From Clostridium sp. CAG:440 (GTDB lineage Bacteria; Bacillota; Clostridia; TANB77; CAG-508), in NCBI GenBank assembly GCA_000437215.1, contig FR898629.1, positions 1 to 64,000 on the forward strand: DNA of 64,000 bases. The letters are read 5' to 3'. Each line of letters starts with the position of its first letter. Position 1 is the first letter of the stretch. The notes below the pieces were generated by a model, which was given only the letters and a program-made list of their open reading frames with translations, was not told where the DNA came from and made no database searches. Both the position numbers and the translations under genes were made by a program. Of the stretch, positions 27,126 through 36,372 are shown piece after piece.

Positions 27126-27881
27126 ATGTTAAATCAATTTTCAAGAACAGAATTATTAATTGGAAAAGAAGGAATAGAAAAATTACAAGGTGCAAAAATT
27201 GCGATTTTTGGACTTGGGGGAGTAGGTTCATTTGTAGCAGAAGGGCTAGTAAGAGCTGGAGTAGAAAATTTTGTATTAATAGATGATGATAAAATATGTT
27301 TAACAAATTTAAATAGACAAATAATAGCAACAAGAAAAACAATAGGAAAATACAAAGTAGAAGTAATGAAAGAAAGAATGCTAGAAATAAATCCAAATGC
27401 TAAAGTTGAAACATATCAAGAATTTTATATGCCAGAATCTAAAACAAATATAATAAATGAAGATTTAAATTATGTAGTAGATTGTGTTGACACAGTTACT
27501 GCAAAAATAGAAATTATTATGAACTGTAAGAAATTAAATATCCCTGTAATATCTGCAATGGGAACAGGAAACAAACTTGATCCAACAAGATTTGAAATTA
27601 CAGATATATATAAAACTAGCATATGTCCACTTGCAAAAGTAATGAGAAAAGAACTTAAAAAAAGAAATGTAGACAGTTTAAAGGTTATATATTCAAAAGA
27701 AGAACCAATAAAACCAGACAATACAAGTAGCAGTAGCTGCAAAACAAATTGTATCTGCCCTCCGGGAACAAAAAGAAAATGTACAATAAGAAATCAAGTA
27801 CCTGGAAGCATATCATTTGTACCATCTGTTGCAGGACTAATGATTGCAGGAGAAATAATAAAAGATATTTTAAATAAATAA
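27126..27881 (+). CDS. tcdA: TcdA/HesA-like E1 adenylating enzyme (tRNA t6A dehydratase)
   Basis: A 251-residue ThiF-superfamily protein with FSRTELLIGKEGIEKL, the Rossmann loop AIFGLGGVGSFVAEGLVRAG, DDDKICLTNLNRQI and a late cysteine segment. TcdA converts threonylcarbamoyladenosine in tRNA to its cyclic form using ATP. The open frame runs upstream to 26940, but that extension crosses a terminator and the cotJC relic. The conserved start is at 27126, or at the ATG five codons before. Confidence 0.88.
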   Translation: MLNQFSRTELLIGKEGIEKLQGAKIAIFGLGGVGSFVAEGLVRAGVENFVLIDDDKICLTNLNRQIIATRKTIGKYKVEVMKERMLEINPNAKVETYQEFYMPESKTNIINEDLNYVVDCVDTVTAKIEIIMNCKKLNIPVISAMGTGNKLDPTRFEITDIYKTSICPLAKVMRKELKKRNVDSLKVIYSKEEPIKPDNTSSSSCKTNCICPPGTKRKCTIRNQVPGSISFVPSVAGLMIAGEIIKDILNK

Positions 27882-27889
27882 TAAAAAAT

Positions 27890-27936
27890 AACTCTAAATT
27901 ATTAAAAGAATTAATAATTTAGGGCTATTTTTTTAT
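27890..27936 (+). terminator. Intrinsic terminator
   Basis: CTCTAAATTATTA and TAATAATTTAGGG arms followed by a T run, after the tcdA-like gene. Confidence 0.78.
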
Positions 27937-27948
27937 TAAAATACATTG

Positions 27949-27967
27949 TACTGACTTACCAGTATAA
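27949..27967 (+). promoter_or_regulatory. Possible operator upstream of the fatty acid operon
   Basis: TACTG, six bases, CAGTA forms a small inverted repeat between the terminator and the first gene of the operon. It could bind a regulator of lipid genes. It does not match FapR or FabT sites that I know. Confidence 0.3.
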
Positions 27968-28032
27968 AGACATATAAAAAGATGTGTTATAAAATAATCT
28001 AGTAATTTAAATATAAAGAAAGTAGGATACAA

Positions 28033-29751
28033 ATGAGTGAAAAATTATATGAAGTTATAAAAATAGATAATTTAAAGGATATGTTAAATAAAACAAAAGA
28101 AATATATAGTAACAAAATAGCATATCAAATAAAAATAGATAATGGTAAATATAAAACATTTACACATAAGCAAGTAAGAAATATGGTAGATAATCTTGGA
28201 ACTGCATTAATTGACATGGGGTTAAAAAATAAAAGAATAGCAATAATTGGAGAAAACAGGTATGAATGGGAAGTTGCTTATTTATCAGTAGTATGTGGAA
28301 CAGGACTTGTTGTTCCTCTTGATAAATCATTACCTGAAAATGAATTAGAATCACTAATAGAAAGGTCTGAAGTTGAAGCTATTTTTTATTCTAAAAAATA
28401 TGAAGATACATTAACTAAAATAAAATACAACCAAAATAACAAATTAAAACATTTAATATCATTTGATAATTTAGAAAATACAGATGGTATATATTCTTTA
28501 AATGAATTAATAAAAACAGGAGAAAAATTAATAAAAAATGGGAATAAGGAATTTATAGAAGCCAAAATAGATAATGAAAAAATGAGCATTATGTTATTTA
28601 CATCTGGTACAACATCTAGTTCTAAAGTGGTTGCTCTTTCTCATAAAAATATTTGTTCAAATTTAATGGACATTGCATCAGTTGTTGATGTAAATGAAAA
28701 TGATACACTTCTTTCTATTTTACCAATACACCATGTTTTTGAATGCACAGTTGGATTTTTATTTTCGCTATACAAAGGTGCAAAAACTGTATTTTCAGAT
28801 GGATTAAGACATGTTGTTGATAATTTAAAAGAATATCAAGTAACTGTTATGGCTTGTGTTCCTGTTATTTATGAAAGAATTTTTGGAATGATAAGAAAAC
28901 AGTTAGAAAAGCAAGGAAAACTTGATAATATTTTAAAAAAGGAAGAAGAGCTTAGAAATTCAAGCATGGAAGAAAGAAAAGAAAATTTTAAACAAATTCA
29001 TGATATGCTTGGAGGTAAAGTAAAATTATTTATAAGTGGTGCCGCTTCTTTAGATCCTGCAATAGAAGAAAGATACAGACTGCTTGGTATTAATATAGTT
29101 CAAGGCTATGGGTTAACAGAAACTTCTCCAGTTGTAGCAATAGGAACAAACAAAGAGCACAAGATTGGCTCTATTGGAAAAACAGTTCCAAGTGTTAAAG
29201 CAAAACTTGTAGATATAAATAAAGAAGGAGTAGGAGAACTTGTTGTAAAAGGACCAAGTATTGCACTTGGTTATTATAACAATGAAAAAGCAACAAAAGA
29301 ATCTTTTAAAGGTGACTGGTTTTATACAGGTGATTTAGCCAAAATTGATAAAGAAGACTATATATTTATATGTGGTAGAAAAAAGAGTGTTATAGTACTA
29401 AAAAATGGAAAAAATATATTTCCAGAAGAAATGGAAAATTTAGTAAATAAAATTGAAGGTGTAACAGAATCATTTATTTTTGGGAAACAACAATCAGATG
29501 ATAAAAATGATATAAAAATAAATGTAAAAGTTGTATATGACAAAGAGGTTGTAGAAAATGTATACAAAGCAAAAACGAAAGAAGATATTTATAGGGCAAT
29601 TTTTGAAAAAATTAAAGAAGTAAATTCAACAATGCCACAATATAAAGCAATAAGAGGAATGATATTAACAACTAAGCCATTAATAAAAACAACAACCAAT
29701 AAAATAAAAAGGCAGGCAAATTTAGATGAAATTAACAAATCTGAAAACTAA
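28033..29751 (+). CDS. AMP-forming long-chain acyl-CoA synthetase-like enzyme
   Basis: A 572-residue ANL-superfamily enzyme. The phosphate-binding loop is LFTSGTTSSSKVVALSHKN, the ATP motif is GYGLTETSPV, and the hinge region is GDWFYTGDLAKIDKEDYIFICGRKKSVIVLKNGKNIFPEE. It activates a fatty acid as acyl-AMP and then acyl-CoA or possibly acyl-ACP. As first gene of the FAS II operon it could recycle or take in fatty acids. It overlaps birA by 26 bases. Confidence 0.88.
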   Translation: MSEKLYEVIKIDNLKDMLNKTKEIYSNKIAYQIKIDNGKYKTFTHKQVRNMVDNLGTALIDMGLKNKRIAIIGENRYEWEVAYLSVVCGTGLVVPLDKSLPENELESLIERSEVEAIFYSKKYEDTLTKIKYNQNNKLKHLISFDNLENTDGIYSLNELIKTGEKLIKNGNKEFIEAKIDNEKMSIMLFTSGTTSSSKVVALSHKNICSNLMDIASVVDVNENDTLLSILPIHHVFECTVGFLFSLYKGAKTVFSDGLRHVVDNLKEYQVTVMACVPVIYERIFGMIRKQLEKQGKLDNILKKEEELRNSSMEERKENFKQIHDMLGGKVKLFISGAASLDPAIEERYRLLGINIVQGYGLTETSPVVAIGTNKEHKIGSIGKTVPSVKAKLVDINKEGVGELVVKGPSIALGYYNNEKATKESFKGDWFYTGDLAKIDKEDYIFICGRKKSVIVLKNGKNIFPEEMENLVNKIEGVTESFIFGKQQSDDKNDIKINVKVVYDKEVVENVYKAKTKEDIYRAIFEKIKEVNSTMPQYKAIRGMILTTKPLIKTTTNKIKRQANLDEINKSEN

Positions 29752-30304
29752 ATATTTAGGAAGAGATTTTATATTTTATAACCAAATTGATTCTACGCAA
29801 AATGAAATATTTAGAAGAATAGAAAATAATAATATAAAAAATGGAACACTTGTTATGGCAGATATTCAAACAAATGGAAAAGGAACACATGGTAGAATAT
29901 GGCATACAAATGAAACACAAAATATTGCCTTTTCCTTTTATATAGAAGTAAATTGCTCTCCTCAAAAATTAGAAGGGGTGACAATTGAAGTTGCCAAAAT
30001 TATTGTAGAAATATTTAAACTAAAATATAATATAAATTTAAATATAAAAGAGCCCAATGATATAACATACAATGGTAAAAAAATAGGAGGAATACTTACT
30101 CAAAGCAAAATTATAGCTAAAAATGTTAAATTTTTAGTAATTGGTATTGGTATTAATACAAACCAAACGGTATTTTTAGATGATATAAAAGATATTGCAA
30201 CATCAATAAAAAAAGAATTTGGAATAGAAGTTAATAGAACTGAAATTATTGAATGTTTTTGTAATAAATTTGAAGAAACAATAAAAAGGAGAATTAAATT
30301 ATGA
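29726..30304 (+). CDS. birA: Biotin-protein ligase (biotin--[acetyl-CoA carboxylase] ligase)
   Basis: A 192-residue class I ligase without the N-terminal repressor HTH. It has the biotinyl-AMP loop (NGKGTHGRIWHT) and NDITYNGKKIGGILTQ. It attaches biotin to the lysine of AccB encoded five genes later, so its place in the operon is functional. It starts inside the end of the preceding gene and overlaps fabD by four bases. Confidence 0.93.
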   Translation: MKLTNLKTKYLGRDFIFYNQIDSTQNEIFRRIENNNIKNGTLVMADIQTNGKGTHGRIWHTNETQNIAFSFYIEVNCSPQKLEGVTIEVAKIIVEIFKLKYNINLNIKEPNDITYNGKKIGGILTQSKIIAKNVKFLVIGIGINTNQTVFLDDIKDIATSIKKEFGIEVNRTEIIECFCNKFEETIKRRIKL

Positions 30305-31230
30305 AAATAGGTTTTTTATTTCCTGGGCAGGGAGCTCAATATGTAGGCATGGGAAAGGATTTATATGAAAAATATGATGAAGCAAAAAAGATTTATGATA
30401 TGGCAGAAAAAATCACAAATGAGCCTATAAAACAAATATCATTTGAAGGCCCAAAAGAACTTTTAGATAAAACTAAATATACTCAACTTGCAATACTTAC
30501 GCAAAGTTTAGCAATACTCGAAATTTTAAAAAAATGTAATATAAATTCTAATTTATCAGCAGGATTAAGTTTGGGAGAATATACAGCTTTAATAGAAAAC
30601 GGAATATTTAGTTTTGAAGATGGTTTAAAAATTGTTCAAAAAAGAGGAGAAATAATGCAAAATTATACTCCAAGTGGTAACTGGAAAATGGCTGCAATAA
30701 TAGGGCTTACAGAAAAACAAGTAGAAGATGTTTGCAATAAAATAAATTATTTTGTTGTTCCTGCAAACTATAATACAATTGGGCAAATAGTTATATCTGG
30801 GGAAGAACAAGGAGTTATTGAAGCAGGAGAGCTTGCAAAACAAATGGGAGCAAAAATGGTTAGTATTTTAAATACTGCAGGACCATTTCATACAGAAAAA
30901 CTAAAAGAATGTTCTATTAAACTAAAAAAAGAGCTAGAACATGTAAATATAATTTCCAAAGAACCCAAAGTTGTAAAAAATATAGATGGGAAAATATATA
31001 GTAAATCAGATGATATTTCACAAATATTATCAGAGCATATAATGAATCCTGTAAAATTTACTAAAGTATTACAAACAATGTATGATAATGGAATAGACTT
31101 CTTTTTAGAAATTGGTCCAGGGAAAACTTTAAGTTCATTTGTAAAAAGAATGAAATTTGAAAGACCTATAAAGATAATGAATGTTGGAACTGTTAATGAT
31201 TTAGAAAAGTTAATAAAGGAGGTAATGTAA
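30301..31230 (+). CDS. fabD: Malonyl-CoA:ACP transacylase
   Basis: A 309-residue enzyme that moves malonate from CoA to acyl carrier protein. It has FLFPGQGAQYVGMGKDL, the nucleophile serine in AGLSLGEYTAL, the substrate arginine region QKRGEIMQ and the histidine of GPFHTEKL. Overlapping starts and stops (ATGA with birA; shared base with fabG) show tight coupling. Confidence 0.96.
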   Translation: MKIGFLFPGQGAQYVGMGKDLYEKYDEAKKIYDMAEKITNEPIKQISFEGPKELLDKTKYTQLAILTQSLAILEILKKCNINSNLSAGLSLGEYTALIENGIFSFEDGLKIVQKRGEIMQNYTPSGNWKMAAIIGLTEKQVEDVCNKINYFVVPANYNTIGQIVISGEEQGVIEAGELAKQMGAKMVSILNTAGPFHTEKLKECSIKLKKELEHVNIISKEPKVVKNIDGKIYSKSDDISQILSEHIMNPVKFTKVLQTMYDNGIDFFLEIGPGKTLSSFVKRMKFERPIKIMNVGTVNDLEKLIKEVM

Positions 31231-31964
31231 TGAATAAAGTTGCTTTTATAACAGGAGCTACTAGGGGAATAGGAAGCCAAATTGCATATACGCTTGCAAA
31301 ACAAGGCTATAACATAGTTGTTAATTACAGAAAAGAAAATGAAGATTTTGAAAATACAAAAAAGAAAATCCAAAGTTTAAATGTTAAGTTTTTAGGAGTT
31401 AAAGGCGATGTTTCTAATTTTGAAAGTTGCGAAAATATGATAAAAGAGACAATTAAAGAATTTGGAAGAATTGATGTATTAGTAAATAATGCAGGTATTA
31501 CAAAAGATATGCTACTTTTAAGAATGAAACAAGAAGATTTTTTAAGTGTTATAAATACAAACTTAGTTGGAACATTTAATATGACTAAAAATGTTATTTC
31601 TTATATGACAAAACAAAAAGAAGGAAGGATTATAAACATATCTTCTGTTGTAGGAATAAGTGGAAATGCAGGACAAACAAATTATGCCGCATCTAAAGCT
31701 GGAATAATAGGATTTACTAAAAGTTTAGCAAAAGAAGTAGCTAGCAGAAACATACTTGTAAATGCTGTTGCTCCAGGATTTATAGAAACCAAAATGACAG
31801 ATGTTTTAAAAGAAGAAATTAAAGAAGAAATTAATAAAACAATACCATTAAAAAGAATGGGAACTGCCGAAGATGTTGCAAATGTAGTAAAATTTTTATC
31901 ATCAGAAGATAGTTCTTATATTACAGGCCAAGTAATTCAAGTTGATGGTGGAATGTTAATGTAG
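31230..31964 (+). CDS. fabG: 3-oxoacyl-[ACP] reductase
   Basis: A 244-residue short-chain dehydrogenase using NADPH. It has TGATRGIGSQIA, VNNAGITKD, the serine of NISSVVGISGNAGQ, the YAASK catalytic pair and GFIETKMTD. Length and motifs are standard for FabG. AAAGGAGG lies within the end of fabD. Confidence 0.96.
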   Translation: MNKVAFITGATRGIGSQIAYTLAKQGYNIVVNYRKENEDFENTKKKIQSLNVKFLGVKGDVSNFESCENMIKETIKEFGRIDVLVNNAGITKDMLLLRMKQEDFLSVINTNLVGTFNMTKNVISYMTKQKEGRIINISSVVGISGNAGQTNYAASKAGIIGFTKSLAKEVASRNILVNAVAPGFIETKMTDVLKEEIKEEINKTIPLKRMGTAEDVANVVKFLSSEDSSYITGQVIQVDGGMLM

Positions 31965-31979
31965 AAAGGGGAAATATAA

Positions 31980-33224
31980 ATGGAAAAAAGAGTAGTAATA
32001 ACAGGAATGGGTGCTATAACTCCAATAGGAACAGATGTTTTTGAAACATGGGAAGGAATAAAAAACAAAAAATGTGGAGTAAATGAAATTACTTTGTTTG
32101 ATACAGCAACATTTAAAACAAAGTTAGATGCAGAAATAAAAAATTATAATCCACAAGATTATTTTGACCAAAAGCAATCAAAAAGGTTAGATAGGTCATC
32201 TCAACTTGGAATTATAGCTGCAAGAGAAGCGGTAAAAGACAGTAATATTACAAAAGAAAATACTAATTTTGATAGAGTAGGAACTTTTGTAAGTTCTGGA
32301 ATTGCAGGTTTAACAACAATTCAAGAACAATGTAAAATAAATTTTGAAAAAGGTAATAGAAGAGTTTCACCAATGTTTATTCCAATGGCAATTGCCAATA
32401 TGCCTGCTGGAAATATAGCTATAGAATTTGGATTTAAAGGTGAATCAATTTCTGTTTTAACAGCATGTGCATCATCAACACATGCAATAGGAGAGGCATA
32501 CAAAACTATAAAATTAGGTGCAGAAGATGTTATTATAGCAGGTGGAACAGAAGCTGCAATTTGCGAAGTAGGAATTGCAGGTTTTGAAAATATGAAAGCA
32601 TTATCATCATCTACTGATATTAATAGAGCTAGTATTCCATTTGATAAAGAAAGAAATGGTTTTGTAATGGGAGAAGGAGCTGGAATGCTTGTTTTAGAGG
32701 AATTAGAACATGCAAAAAAAAGAGGCGCTAAAATATATGGAGAAATAATAGGCTATGGAGCAACAACAGACGCATACCATATAACATCACCATGTCCAGA
32801 TGGAAAATGTAGTGCAAAAGCAATGGAAAGGGCAATTGCAGATGCAAAAATAACGTCAAAAGAAATTGATTATATAAATGCTCATGGAACATCAACACAT
32901 TTAAATGATTCAACAGAAACAATGGCCATAAAAACAGTATTTAAAGATAATATAAATAGATTAATGGTAAGCTCTACAAAGTCAAATACAGGGCATTTAC
33001 TAGGTGCTGCTGGTGCTGTTGAAGCAATCCTTTGTGTAAAAGCAATTGAAGATAGTATTGTACCTCCAACAATAAATTATAAAGAAAAAGACGAACAATG
33101 TGATTTAGACATTGTTCCAAATGAATTAAGAAATGCACAGTTAAATATTGTAATGTCAAACTCTTTAGGATTTGGAGGACATAATGCAAGTATTATAATA
33201 AAAAAATTTGAAGAGGAGAAATAA
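31980..33224 (+). CDS. fabF: 3-oxoacyl-[ACP] synthase II
   Basis: A 414-residue elongating condensing enzyme. The catalytic triad is visible: cysteine in VLTACASSTHAIGEA, histidine in NAHGTSTHLND and histidine in SNTGHLLGAAGAVEA. No FabH-type initiating enzyme is in this operon, so it must be elsewhere or be replaced. Confidence 0.97.
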   Translation: MEKRVVITGMGAITPIGTDVFETWEGIKNKKCGVNEITLFDTATFKTKLDAEIKNYNPQDYFDQKQSKRLDRSSQLGIIAAREAVKDSNITKENTNFDRVGTFVSSGIAGLTTIQEQCKINFEKGNRRVSPMFIPMAIANMPAGNIAIEFGFKGESISVLTACASSTHAIGEAYKTIKLGAEDVIIAGGTEAAICEVGIAGFENMKALSSSTDINRASIPFDKERNGFVMGEGAGMLVLEELEHAKKRGAKIYGEIIGYGATTDAYHITSPCPDGKCSAKAMERAIADAKITSKEIDYINAHGTSTHLNDSTETMAIKTVFKDNINRLMVSSTKSNTGHLLGAAGAVEAILCVKAIEDSIVPPTINYKEKDEQCDLDIVPNELRNAQLNIVMSNSLGFGGHNASIIIKKFEEEK

Positions 33225-33226
33225 AA

Positions 33227-33658
33227 ATGGAATATGATAAAATAAAACAGCTAATGGAAGATATGGGGAATTCTAAATTATCATCAATTGATATAGACTT
33301 TCCAGACGGAACAAAAATTAGCATGAAAAAAGAGCTTTTGGCCCCAAATGTAGTGATAACTAGTAATGATGATAAAGAAGAAAATGTACAAACTAAACAA
33401 ACCAAAGAAGATGAAAGTGAAAATTTAAAGCTTGTAACATCTCCAATGGTTGGAACGTTTTATATTAAACCTTCTCCAACATCTAAACCTTATGTAGAAA
33501 AAGGGGATTACGTAAAAAAGGGAGATACACTTTGTATAGTAGAAGCAATGAAATTAATGAATGAAATAGAGTCAGAATTTGATGGTGAAATTTATGAAAT
33601 TTATGTAAAAGATGGTGAGCCTGTAGAATATGGGCAAAAATTGTTCTCTCTTAAATAG
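33227..33658 (+). CDS. accB: Biotin carboxyl carrier protein of acetyl-CoA carboxylase
   Basis: A 143-residue protein with an N-terminal helix, an acidic linker (about 45-65), and a C-terminal biotinyl domain with the modified lysine in VEAMKLMNEIE. It is biotinylated by the BirA encoded upstream and works with AccC, AccD and AccA. It starts two bases after fabF. Confidence 0.96.
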   Translation: MEYDKIKQLMEDMGNSKLSSIDIDFPDGTKISMKKELLAPNVVITSNDDKEENVQTKQTKEDESENLKLVTSPMVGTFYIKPSPTSKPYVEKGDYVKKGDTLCIVEAMKLMNEIESEFDGEIYEIYVKDGEPVEYGQKLFSLK

Positions 33659-33710
33659 TAATTTAATATATAATTAAACTAAAAAGAAAAGATCATTGAA
33701 GGAGGAAAGA

Positions 33711-34137
33711 ATGTTAAACAAAGAAGAAATAAAAAAAATTATACCACAAAGAGAACCATTTTTAATGATAGATGAAGTAGAAGAATTTGTGCCAGGTAAA
33801 ATGGCTATAGCATATAAAAATGTTGATGAAAATGAATGGTATTTTAAAGGACATTTCCCAGGTAATCCTATCATGCCAGGAGTACTAATTGCTGAATCTT
33901 TAGCTCAGGCAGGAGCAGTTGCAATATTAAGCCAAGAAGAAAATACAGGTAAAAATGCTTTATTTGGTGGAATTGATAAAATGAAATTTAAAAAAATGGT
34001 TGTTCCAGGAGATAAATTAAAATTAGAAGTAAAAATAATAAAGAAAAAAGGACCTATAGGAGTAGGAGAAGGAATAGCAACAGTAAATCGGAAAACTAGC
34101 TGCCAAAGGTGAATTTACATTTGCCGTTATAGACTAA
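33711..34137 (+). CDS. fabZ: 3-hydroxyacyl-[ACP] dehydratase, read through a CGGA site
   Basis: A hot-dog fold enzyme that makes the trans-2-enoyl intermediate. The catalytic histidine and glutamate are in GHFPGNPIMPGVLIAESLAQAG. In triplets the ORF breaks at 34110 with the non-homologous end RKTSCQR. An in-frame CGG lies at 34089-34092 (CGGA). A +1 shift there gives ATVN-(G)-KLAAKGEFTFAVID and a stop at 34135-34137, which is the normal FabZ last strand and normal length of 141 residues. The enzyme is essential in this pathway, so efficient readthrough would be required. ATG 33711 follows GGAGG. Confidence 0.9.
34089..34092 (+). other. In-frame CGGA +1 recoding site in fabZ
   Basis: GTA AAT CGGA AAA CTA GCT GCC gives V-N-(G)-K-L-A-A, matching the family's conserved glycine and last beta strand. 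In triplets TGA follows seven codons later. Confidence 0.8.
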
Positions 34138-34155
34138 AAAAGGAGGTAATTTTAA

Positions 34156-35508
34156 TTGAACAAAATATTAATTGCAAATCGTGGAGAAATAGCTGTTCGT
34201 ATAATTAGAGCCTGTAAAGAAATGAATATAAAAACAGTTGCCATATATTCTACAGCAGATAAAGATGCATTACATACTCGTTTAGCAGATGAAGCAATAT
34301 GTATAGGGCCGGCAAATTCTAAAGATAGCTATTTAAATATAAAAAATATAATAGAAGCGGCCAATATAACAAAAGCAGATAGTATTCATCCAGGTTTTGG
34401 CTTTTTATCTGAAAATTCAAGATTTGCTAAAATATGTGAAGAATCAAATATAAAATTTATTGGACCAAAATCAGATGTTATAGATTTATTAGGAAATAAG
34501 TCTAATAGCAAAAAATTAATGAAGGAAGAAGGAATTCCTGTTATTTTAGGTTCTAATGGAAGTATAAAAGACTTAAAAGAAGCAGCAACTATTTGTAAAA
34601 AAATAGGCTATCCAGTTTTACTAAAGGCAGCAGCAGGCGGAGGAGGAAAAGGTATTAGAATAGTAAACTCTGCAAAGGAACTTGAACAAAATTATAACAT
34701 AGTAAAACAAGAAGCAAAAAATTCATTTAATGATGATGAAATTTATATAGAAAAATATATAAAAAATCCAAGACATGTTGAAATACAAATTTTAGCAGAC
34801 GAACATGGAAATGTAGTACATTTAGGTGAAAGAGATTGCTCTATACAAAGAAATCATCAAAAAATATTAGAAGAAACACCATCTACAATTGTTGATGAAA
34901 AATTAAGAACTAAAATGGGAAATGCAGCAATTAAAGCTGCTAAAGTTGCTGGCTATACAAGCTGTGGTACTGTGGAATTTTTAGTAGATAGTGATAAAAA
35001 CTTCTATTTTATGGAAATGAATACAAGAATTCAAGTAGAACACCCAATAACAGAAATGAGAACAGGAATTGATTTAGTAAAAGAGCAAATTAGAATTGCC
35101 GGTGGAGAAAAATTAAAATTTAAACAAAAAGACATAGAATTTAAAGGCCATTCTTTAGAATGTAGAATAAATGCAGAAAATCCTAGTAAAAATTTTAGAC
35201 CATCACCAGGTAAAATAAATGAAATAAATCTTCCAGGTGGAAATGGTGTAAGAATTGACACTGCAATATATAGTGGTTATACAATTCCTTCTAACTATGA
35301 TTCAATGATTGCAAAAATAATTACTTTAGGTTCTAACCGAAATGAAGCAATTAGTAAAATGAAAAGAGCATTAGAAGAGTTGGTTATTGACGGAATAGAT
35401 ACAAACAGAGATTTTCTTTTAAGTATAATAAAAAATCCTAATTTTATAAGAGGAAATTTTGATACATCTTTTATTGAAAAAGAAATGCTAAAAGGAGAGA
35501 CCAAATAA
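34156..35508 (+). CDS. accC: Biotin carboxylase subunit of acetyl-CoA carboxylase
   Basis: A 450-residue ATP-grasp enzyme that carboxylates the biotin on AccB. It has the glycine loop KAAAGGGGKGIRIV, the catalytic HVEIQILAD and EMNTRIQVEHPITEM, and the C-terminal YDSMIAKIIT segment. The start is TTG after AAAGGAGG. It overlaps accD by one base. Confidence 0.96.
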   Translation: MNKILIANRGEIAVRIIRACKEMNIKTVAIYSTADKDALHTRLADEAICIGPANSKDSYLNIKNIIEAANITKADSIHPGFGFLSENSRFAKICEESNIKFIGPKSDVIDLLGNKSNSKKLMKEEGIPVILGSNGSIKDLKEAATICKKIGYPVLLKAAAGGGGKGIRIVNSAKELEQNYNIVKQEAKNSFNDDEIYIEKYIKNPRHVEIQILADEHGNVVHLGERDCSIQRNHQKILEETPSTIVDEKLRTKMGNAAIKAAKVAGYTSCGTVEFLVDSDKNFYFMEMNTRIQVEHPITEMRTGIDLVKEQIRIAGGEKLKFKQKDIEFKGHSLECRINAENPSKNFRPSPGKINEINLPGGNGVRIDTAIYSGYTIPSNYDSMIAKIITLGSNRNEAISKMKRALEELVIDGIDTNRDFLLSIIKNPNFIRGNFDTSFIEKEMLKGETK

Positions 35509-36372
35509 TGATAGTAGATAAAATTGTAAAAAGAGAAAATAATAATTTAAAAAATAAAAAGTCAAAAATTGATATACCTGTTGGAAAATGGATAAAATGC
35601 GAGGCTTGCAAAGAAATATTGTATAAAGAAAGTGTAAGGGAAAATTATAGCATATGCCCTAATTGTGGCCATTACTTTAGAATGCATATTAATAAAAGAT
35701 TGGAATCTACAATAGATGAAGGAACATATAAAAGATTTAATTTAAATTTAGATACTGTAAATCCTCTAAATTTAGAAGATTATCCTAAAAAATTAAAAGT
35801 TCTAAGAGAAAAAACAAAAATAGAAGAAGCAGTAGCATGTGGTACCGGAAAAATAAATGGAGAAGATGTTGTTATATGTGTCATGGACAGTGGATTTATG
35901 ATGGGCAGTATGGGAGCTGTTGTAGGTGAAAAAATTACATATAGTATAGAACAAGCAATAAAATTAAAATTACCATTTATTATGTTTGCTGTTTCTGGTG
36001 GTGCTAGAATGCAAGAAGGTATAATTTCACTTATGCAAATGGCAAAAACAACAGCTGCATTGACAAAACTAGATAATGCACGGACTTTTATATATATCTA
36101 TATTAACTGACCCAACATATGGAGGTGTTACAGCATCATTTGCAAGTTTGGGAGATATTATACTTGCTGAGCCAGGAGCAATGATAGGATTTGCGGGAAA
36201 AAGAGTAATAGAGCAAACAATTGGAGAAAAATTACCAGAAGGTTTCCAAACTGCAGAATTTTTATTAGAACATGGCTTTATTGATAAAATTGTAAAAAGA
36301 GAGGAAATGAAAGAAACTCTTTACAAATTAATTATGTATCATAAAGGAGGTAAAAGCAATGGAAGAAAATAA
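35508..36372 (+). CDS. accD: Acetyl-CoA carboxylase carboxyltransferase beta subunit, read through a CGGA site
   Basis: The subunit transfers carboxyl from biotin to acetyl-CoA together with AccA. An N-terminal zinc ribbon (CEAC and CPNC around residues 27-50) precedes a crotonase-like domain. In triplets the gene is split: one frame ends at 36110 and another begins near 36076. Reading the in-frame CGGA at 36081-36084 as glycine joins them: LDNA-(G)-LLYISILTDPTYGGVTASFA, the normal AccD core, which in E. coli also has glycine at this place. The product is 287 residues. The continuation has IGFAGKRVIEQTIGEKLPEGFQTAEF. It overlaps accA by 14 bases. Confidence 0.93.
36081..36084 (+). other. In-frame CGGA +1 recoding site in accD
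   Basis: AAT GCA CGGA CTT TTA TAT ATA TCT gives N-A-(G)-L-L-Y-I-S. In triplets TGA follows nine codons later, before the catalytic core. Confidence 0.85.
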
